Source of the DNA: CAYOMP01 sp964405075
GTDB taxonomy: Bacteria > Bacillota > Clostridia > Lachnospirales > Lachnospiraceae
Assembly: GCA_964405075.1 (NCBI GenBank)
Contig: CAYOMP010000099.1
Span: forward strand, 1-10,658
Length of the DNA stretch: 10,658 nt
Direction of reading: 5' to 3'
A program made the translations under genes and the position numbers. Below, in pieces: positions 7,235 to 10,658 of this stretch (its first letter is position 1; each line of letters opens with the position of its first letter). The notes below the pieces were generated by a model that had not been told where the DNA came from, ran no database searches, and worked only from the letters and a program-made list of their open reading frames with translations.

Positions 7235-7764
7235 TCCCTTAAATCCAAATCTTTTTGCAGCATTTCTAAAAAGGGAACCAAAACTCCTCCTTGACTTTTA
7301 AACATAAAATCCTCATCCAATTCTTCAAATTTAAAGCTTTTTCTGCCACCATTTTTACCTCTATCCCAAAATTTCTTCAACTCATTATATCTCATATAAT
7401 AGAATAGATTTTTTTGAGAAAAACTAATTAATATAAAAGCAATACCTCCCTGACTTTCATAGTCCTGCATGAATGCAACCTGATGTTCATGAATATTCAT
7501 CAAAGGAAAGGTATCCTTCTGACATTCCTTAGCATCAAAGCATACAGGAATCCCCTGAACAGCACCAATGTAATCTACCGTACTTTTTTGTTCAAAATAT
7601 GCTAAAGTAATATGTCCTGTACTTTTATCAATTTTTATTGGCGTAATTGGCGTAGGGACCTTCTGTATAATTGCTAAATTTTTCTCTCGATATTTTTCTA
7701 TTGTTCTATTTATAAATTCTTCAAAAGTAGAACCTCTCAATCCTCTGGAATTCCAAGACGGCAT
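7231..7764 (-). CDS. recU: Holliday junction resolvase RecU
   Basis: RecU cleaves four-way DNA junctions during recombinational repair and chromosome segregation, the Firmicute counterpart of RuvC. The 177-residue protein has the family landmarks: KVPTPITPIKI (35-45), STVDY (61-65), VCFDAKE (74-80) and FPLMNIHEHQ (86-95). By spacing, the catalytic residues of B. subtilis RecU (D88, E101, K103) correspond to Asp64, Asp77 and Lys79, so one glutamate is an aspartate, a conservative change. It is shorter than the roughly 206-residue B. subtilis protein, mainly because the N-terminal extension is missing; the ATG with AGGAGG 5 nt upstream supports this start. The gene lies between a CmpB-like gene and the his operon, not beside a penicillin-binding protein gene as in Bacillus. 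Its stop overlaps the his promoter. Confidence 0.93.
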   Translation of the reverse strand: MPSWNSRGLRGSTFEEFINRTIEKYREKNLAIIQKVPTPITPIKIDKSTGHITLAYFEQKSTVDYIGAVQGIPVCFDAKECQKDTFPLMNIHEHQVAFMQDYESQGGIAFILISFSQKNLFYYMRYNELKKFWDRGKNGGRKSFKFEELDEDFMFKSQGGVLVPFLEMLQKDLDLRD

Positions 7765-7781
7765 TATATCCTCCTCTACGC

Positions 7782-7817
7782 AAAACCTCCCCTTTTATTA
7801 CTAAGTGGGGAGGTTTT
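7782..7817 (-). terminator. Strong hairpin between the CmpB-like gene and recU
   Basis: AAAACCTCCCC (7782-7792) pairs perfectly over 11 bp with GGGGAGGTTTT (7807-7817), closing a 14-nt loop. In the minus direction it starts 3 nt after the CmpB-like gene's stop, and its 3' arm ends in TTTT followed by GCG, so the uridine tract is short. On the plus strand it is followed by seven T's, a better terminator shape. It probably ends the upstream transcript or attenuates entry into recU, whose ribosome binding site lies just beyond. Termination in the minus direction is less certain than the hairpin itself. Confidence 0.6.
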
Positions 7818-7820
7818 TTT

Positions 7821-8783
7821 CTATTTTTTATTTAAACCCATATTTTCTTTTAAATTATCTAAAGCCTCAGACAGGCTCCTTGAAGTAGCTCCTGGGTTTC
7901 TTCTAAGTATAAGGTTTTTGCTACCATTAAGCTTGTTGACTAATTCATTATATCTTTCAGAAGCAACTAAGGCTTCTTTTCTAATTTCCAATGCTCCCTT
8001 AGTTTCTTCTAATCTGTCACTAATAGCATCTTTTGTTCCTTCGATTTTTTCCTCAAAAGACTCCTTCTTTTCTTCCCACGCTTCTTTTTTTTCTATCATT
8101 TTTTCTTCAAATGCTTCTCTTGATTCTTCTAATTTCTCGCCAATAGCTTCCTTGGTCCCCTCTAATTTATCACCAATGACCTCTTTTGTTTCCTCAAGTT
8201 TCTGATTAAGTTTCTCTTCAAACTCCTGCATTTCCTCTTTAGCTTTTGTGATAGCAATAAGAATAACACGCAAGTCCCAAGCTTCTTTTGCGGAAATAAA
8301 TGCATCAACTGCAAATATAATTGTAATAACACTTGAAAGAATCAAAACAACAGTTGAACTCAATCCTGTAACTAATACAGAAATTGGTTCATGAATAATT
8401 TCTGCTAAAAGTACTGACAACAATCCCCAACATAATGAAGAAGACAAACATATATATCCTTTAAAGTTAAAAGGCTGATTGCTATAATCCCAGTACTTAA
8501 CCTTAAATACTTGTTCCATAAGTGCTCCTACCACAAATTCCAAAGCAGTAGCGCCTATTAATCCCAAACAATATTCTAATACATAATTTCCTTTAAAAGG
8601 TAAAGTAACAAATAACATCATTATTGCACCTTCACCATAAATAGGTATTGCAGGTCCATTTAGAAAACCTCTATTAACAAATCTTCTCTTCTTTAATGAA
8701 ACATATGTTGATTCAAATATCCAACCAAAGAAACAATATATGTAAAAAAATAGCATCCACTGACTAAAAGAATATGTATACAT
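7821..8783 (-). CDS. CmpB-like (PF06541) membrane protein with 11-residue-repeat coiled-coil tail
   Basis: Residues 1-165 match the family named 'putative ABC transporter permease' (CmpB-like, PF06541). Typical features are FGWIFESTYVS (19-29), RRFVNRGFLNGPAIPIYGEG (33-52) and YWDYSNQPFNFKGYICL (97-113). I see about five hydrophobic helices: roughly 8-24, 50-62, 69-90, 110-130 and 135-164. The transport label is weak: there is no ATP-binding partner nearby and no transported substrate is known. Residues about 180-285 form a highly charged, probably cytoplasmic helix with 11-residue repeats (195-267), then a basic tail. The start is limited by an in-frame TAG just upstream; the ribosome binding site (AAGGGG) is about 12 nt away, which is long. 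A gap of 118 nt separates it from the pseudouridine synthase gene. Function is unknown; a membrane-anchored scaffold or envelope role is only a guess. Confidence 0.8.
   Translation of the reverse strand: MYTYSFSQWMLFFYIYCFFGWIFESTYVSLKKRRFVNRGFLNGPAIPIYGEGAIMMLFVTLPFKGNYVLEYCLGLIGATALEFVVGALMEQVFKVKYWDYSNQPFNFKGYICLSSSLCWGLLSVLLAEIIHEPISVLVTGLSSTVVLILSSVITIIFAVDAFISAKEAWDLRVILIAITKAKEEMQEFEEKLNQKLEETKEVIGDKLEGTKEAIGEKLEESREAFEEKMIEKKEAWEEKKESFEEKIEGTKDAISDRLEETKGALEIRKEALVASERYNELVNKLNGSKNLILRRNPGATSRSLSEALDNLKENMGLNKK
7983..8201 (-). repeat. Degenerate 33-bp tandem repeats encoding 11-residue helical units
   Basis: Residues 195-267 of the CmpB-like protein divide into KLEETKEVIGD, KLEGTKEAIGE, KLEESREAFEE, KMIEKKEAWEE, a seven-residue unit KKESFEE, then KIEGTKDAISD and RLEETKGALEI. 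That is four 11-residue units, one heptad and two more 11-residue units. The pattern is basic or hydrophobic at positions 1-2 and Ala/Val/Phe/Trp then hydrophobic at 8-9. Such hendecads form right-handed coiled coils or amphipathic membrane-surface helices. Confidence 0.85.
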
Positions 8784-8874
8784 AGACTATTTCATCCCCT
8801 TCTTTTGTTCTTATAACAACTTTTTATACTATAAATAACACCTAATATTTTATGCTTTCATATTTTTGATATAA

Positions 8875-8900
8875 ACAAAACTCCCCAGAATTCAGTTTGT
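8875..8900 (-). terminator. Possible weak terminator after the pseudouridine synthase gene
   Basis: On the minus strand ACAAACT and AGTTTTGT pair with one bulged T around an 11-nt loop, starting 1 nt after the stop codon and followed by T-rich sequence (TTTATAT). The stem is short and A+T-rich, so this is a low-confidence call. I found no clear promoter for the CmpB-like gene in the 118-nt gap, so read-through is possible. Confidence 0.3.
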
Positions 8901-8901
8901 A

Positions 8902-9867
8902 TTAAAATAGATCACCTTTTACGAAAGTTCTGTATTTCTGAGGTAATTTAGCTTTTATAACCATTTGTGACATATCCGATAATTCATCCGACATAACAGG
9001 TAATTCTAATCTGTATGAGTGCAACATCTGAGATGTAATTCTATCTTGTTTTTTATATTTCTCGTTTATTTTTGAATTTCCATATTTATAATCGCCTATT
9101 ATAGGATGTCCTATTGATGCTAAATGTGCTCTGATTTGATGTGAACGTCCTGTATGTAATTTTACTTCCAATACCGTATATTCATCATTACTTTCTAATG
9201 GAGTATATTCCGTTTTTATATAGTCAGCACCATCTACTTGTTTTTCAAAGACAGACACCTTATTTGTGGCTTCATCCTTAAGTAAATATCCTTCAATTAA
9301 CTTTTTGTCAGTAATTTTTCCACTAACAATGCAAATATAGTATTTTCCTAAATCCCTATTATGTAAGAGTTTTGACATTTCCTGTAATCCCAATAATGTT
9401 TTTCCTGCAATGACAATACCACTGGTATTTCTATCTAACCTGTTACAAACAGCAGGCTTAAAACTCTTTAACTGCTCATTTGTAATCTCTTGCTTTTGTA
9501 ACATATAAGAAATAATATGTTCATTCAAAGAAACATCAGAATCCTTTGCCTTTTGAGATAACATGCCTTGTGGCTTATTTATTATCAACACATGTTTATT
9601 TTCATAAATAACATCTAATTTTGGCTTATCAATCACAGTTATTTTAACTTCTGAAAACTTTTCAATAGTTTCATCTGCCAAAAATAACTTAACCTCATCA
9701 CCGACGTTAAGTTTCTCACTTCCATCTGCTTTTTTACCATTTAAAGTAATATTCTTTTTTCTTAGCATCTTGTATATAAAACTTTTAGGTGCTAAGTTTA
9801 AATATTTTGCAAGCATCTTATCTAATCTTTGCCCTGCTTCATTTTGCTTTACTAATATGCTTTGCAT
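8902..9867 (-). CDS. RluC/RluD-type 23S rRNA pseudouridine synthase
   Basis: The protein isomerises specific uridines in 23S rRNA to pseudouridine. At 321 residues it has an N-terminal S4 RNA-binding domain (about 12-65, with GQRLDKMLAKYL) and a catalytic domain from about 83. The catalytic motif is CNRLDRNTSGIVIAGKT (141-157), with Asp145 the expected nucleophile; the first residue is Asn142 in place of the usual His. GRSHQIRAHLASIGHPIIGD (240-259) is the second RluA-family signature. The sequence does not say whether it follows RluC (955, 2504, 2580) or RluD (1911, 1915, 1917) specificity, so no symbol is given. A strong ribosome binding site, AGGAGG, overlaps the stop codon of the membrane-protein gene just upstream, suggesting coupled expression. 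Confidence 0.93.
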   Translation of the reverse strand: MQSILVKQNEAGQRLDKMLAKYLNLAPKSFIYKMLRKKNITLNGKKADGSEKLNVGDEVKLFLADETIEKFSEVKITVIDKPKLDVIYENKHVLIINKPQGMLSQKAKDSDVSLNEHIISYMLQKQEITNEQLKSFKPAVCNRLDRNTSGIVIAGKTLLGLQEMSKLLHNRDLGKYYICIVSGKITDKKLIEGYLLKDEATNKVSVFEKQVDGADYIKTEYTPLESNDEYTVLEVKLHTGRSHQIRAHLASIGHPIIGDYKYGNSKINEKYKKQDRITSQMLHSYRLELPVMSDELSDMSQMVIKAKLPQKYRTFVKGDLF

Positions 9868-9872
9868 AAATT

Positions 9873-9878
9873 CCTCCT
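9873..9878 (-). promoter_or_regulatory. Ribosome binding site of the pseudouridine synthase gene, overlapping a stop codon
   Basis: AGGAGG lies 5 nt before the ATG at 9867, and its first two bases are the AG of the upstream gene's TAG stop (9879-9877). This fixes the start and ties translation of the two genes together. Confidence 0.8.
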
Positions 9879-10470
9879 AAAGAGAGATTGCACAAATTGT
9901 AGCAATTGTCTTTTCTTCTCTTTGCTTTTCTCGTTCTATAGCTTTTGTGCTCTTTTCCTCTGAATCCAAATTATTCTTAATTTCCTTAATTCGTGCAAGA
10001 TATCCTTCAAAATCCTTATATATTTTGATTGAGGCATTGCAACCATTATTAGCTAAAATATCTTTAATATATTTAGAAGCTTTGTTTATATCCAGTTTAT
10101 CATCTTTTGTATAAGCACATATTGTATTACCTTTTATTGCTAATGAATTGATTTCCATAACCTTATCATAAGATGTTATTACCAAATCATATATAATTCT
10201 AATATTATCATCTTCTAATGCTGCCACTTTATCATATACTTCCTTTGGCATAGATTTATGTGGAAATGCCATAACAAGATTAACAATAGCCCTTCCTGTA
10301 GGCAAAGCAAACACTACTGCTGCCACTGTAAAATAATTTAACTTACTTTTTGTAATAATATATCCAATTGCCACTAATGCAATTATTATTGCAATTTCTA
10401 TACCTGCCTTAATTGCTGTTTTCTTCTTGTTATAATTTATATAACCATACTTTCCTTGTTCTATTTTCAT
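9877..10470 (-). CDS. Uncharacterised two-helix membrane protein
   Basis: I do not recognise this 197-residue protein. Two hydrophobic helices (about 18-40 and 46-67) are followed by a soluble region of about 130 residues. Its later part (about 155-190) is highly charged and probably helical (EKQREEK at 181-187). The start lies 21 nt after the stop of the preceding gene, with ribosome binding site AGAGGAG. The gene sits between a probable YgiQ-type radical SAM gene and a 23S pseudouridine synthase, and its stop overlaps the latter's ribosome binding site, so the three are probably one operon. There is no signal peptide cleavage site or enzymatic motif that I can see. The two helices probably form a hairpin with the C-terminal part in the cytoplasm, but the topology is inferred. 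Confidence 0.75.
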   Translation of the reverse strand: MKIEQGKYGYINYNKKKTAIKAGIEIAIIIALVAIGYIITKSKLNYFTVAAVVFALPTGRAIVNLVMAFPHKSMPKEVYDKVAALEDDNIRIIYDLVITSYDKVMEINSLAIKGNTICAYTKDDKLDINKASKYIKDILANNGCNASIKIYKDFEGYLARIKEIKNNLDSEEKSTKAIEREKQREEKTIATICAISL

Positions 10471-10491
10471 TATGTGCTCCTCTTAAAATGT

Positions 10492-10658
10492 CTAATGCTT
10501 TTTCTTATGAACATTTCTTATAGTTTTCTTCTTAACTGGCTTTTTATCTTTTTGGGTACTTTGAGAATAAAGTTTATCTCCTTTTCTTGGTTTAATTAAA
10601 CATTTCTTATCAAAACCAATTAAATCAGTTCTATTCGCGGTAACTAACGCTTCATATA
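10492..10658 (-). CDS. C-terminal end of a probable YgiQ-family radical SAM protein (partial)
   Basis: Only the last 54 codons are present; the gene continues beyond the window. The motif NRTDLIGFDKKCLIKPRKGD resembles the C-terminal end of the YgiQ (UPF0313) radical SAM family, where a similar R-x-DLIG...CL(I/V)xPR stretch occurs (from memory). It is followed by a very basic Lys-rich tail ending in KKKH. The radical SAM CxxxCxxC motif would lie upstream and cannot be seen here. The stop codon is TAG at 10494-10492, and the next gene starts 21 nt later. Confidence 0.6.
   Translation of the reverse strand, partial: YEALVTANRTDLIGFDKKCLIKPRKGDKLYSQSTQKDKKPVKKKTIRNVHKKKH

Noticed and set aside
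7764..7775. A second TATAAT -10 box just before the recU start, resembling the his promoter
   Set aside because: It reads TATAAT only because the ATATA spacer adjoins the ATG after AGGAGG. No -35-like hexamer lies 17 nt upstream, and transcription would begin inside recU.
7918..8205. 95-codon plus-strand open frame, serine-rich
   Set aside because: Its repeats are the mirror of the 33-bp repeats in the CmpB-like gene on the minus strand.
1..10658. CRISPR arrays, insertion sequences, tRNA or rRNA genes, defence systems
   Set aside because: No regularly spaced repeats, transposase frames, terminal inverted repeats or RNA gene signatures were seen on either strand; the window looks like stable chromosomal sequence.

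Overview
This window is A+T-rich, and every gene I can support lies on the minus strand, so transcription runs from high to low coordinates. The gene set points to an anaerobic low-GC Firmicute of class Clostridia, most likely family Lachnospiraceae. The pointers are a short HisG paired with HisZ, a RecU-type resolvase, a CmpB-like membrane protein, a seven-helix sensor diguanylate cyclase, and an unusual HisF-like/HisI/HisE fusion. The family assignment is inference from gene content; there is no rRNA in the window.

In the direction of transcription, 10658-8902 holds the 3' end of a probable YgiQ-type radical SAM gene, an unrecognised two-helix membrane protein, and an RluC/RluD-type 23S pseudouridine synthase. 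These are tightly packed and probably co-transcribed. After a 118-nt gap comes a PF06541 (CmpB-like) membrane protein with a repetitive coiled-coil tail. A strong hairpin then separates it from recU.

At 7234-1943 lies a complete transcription unit for part of histidine biosynthesis: hisZ, hisG, hisD, hisB and a three-domain HisF-like/HisI/HisE protein. A perfect sigma-A promoter (TTGACA, 17 nt, TATAAT), whose -35 box overlaps the recU stop codon, starts it, and a hairpin terminator ends it. HisG+HisZ start the pathway, HisE and HisI carry out the next two steps, HisB dehydrates imidazole-glycerol phosphate, and HisD makes histidine. hisA, hisH, hisF, hisC and the histidinol-phosphate phosphatase are not in this operon. 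The HisF-like barrel cannot be assumed to replace HisF or HisA, because both catalytic aspartates are substituted. The short leader has no T-box and no His-rich leader peptide; an imperfect palindrome just after the promoter is the only candidate operator.

At 1758-1 is a separate gene, cut by the window edge at its 3' end, for a membrane-bound GGDEF diguanylate cyclase. It has a TTGACA promoter and an inverted repeat over its probable transcription start.

Most of the window is ordinary core metabolism. The points worth a second look are the degenerate HisF-like domain fused to HisIE, the 11-residue repeats in the CmpB-like protein, and the palindromes at the two promoters.
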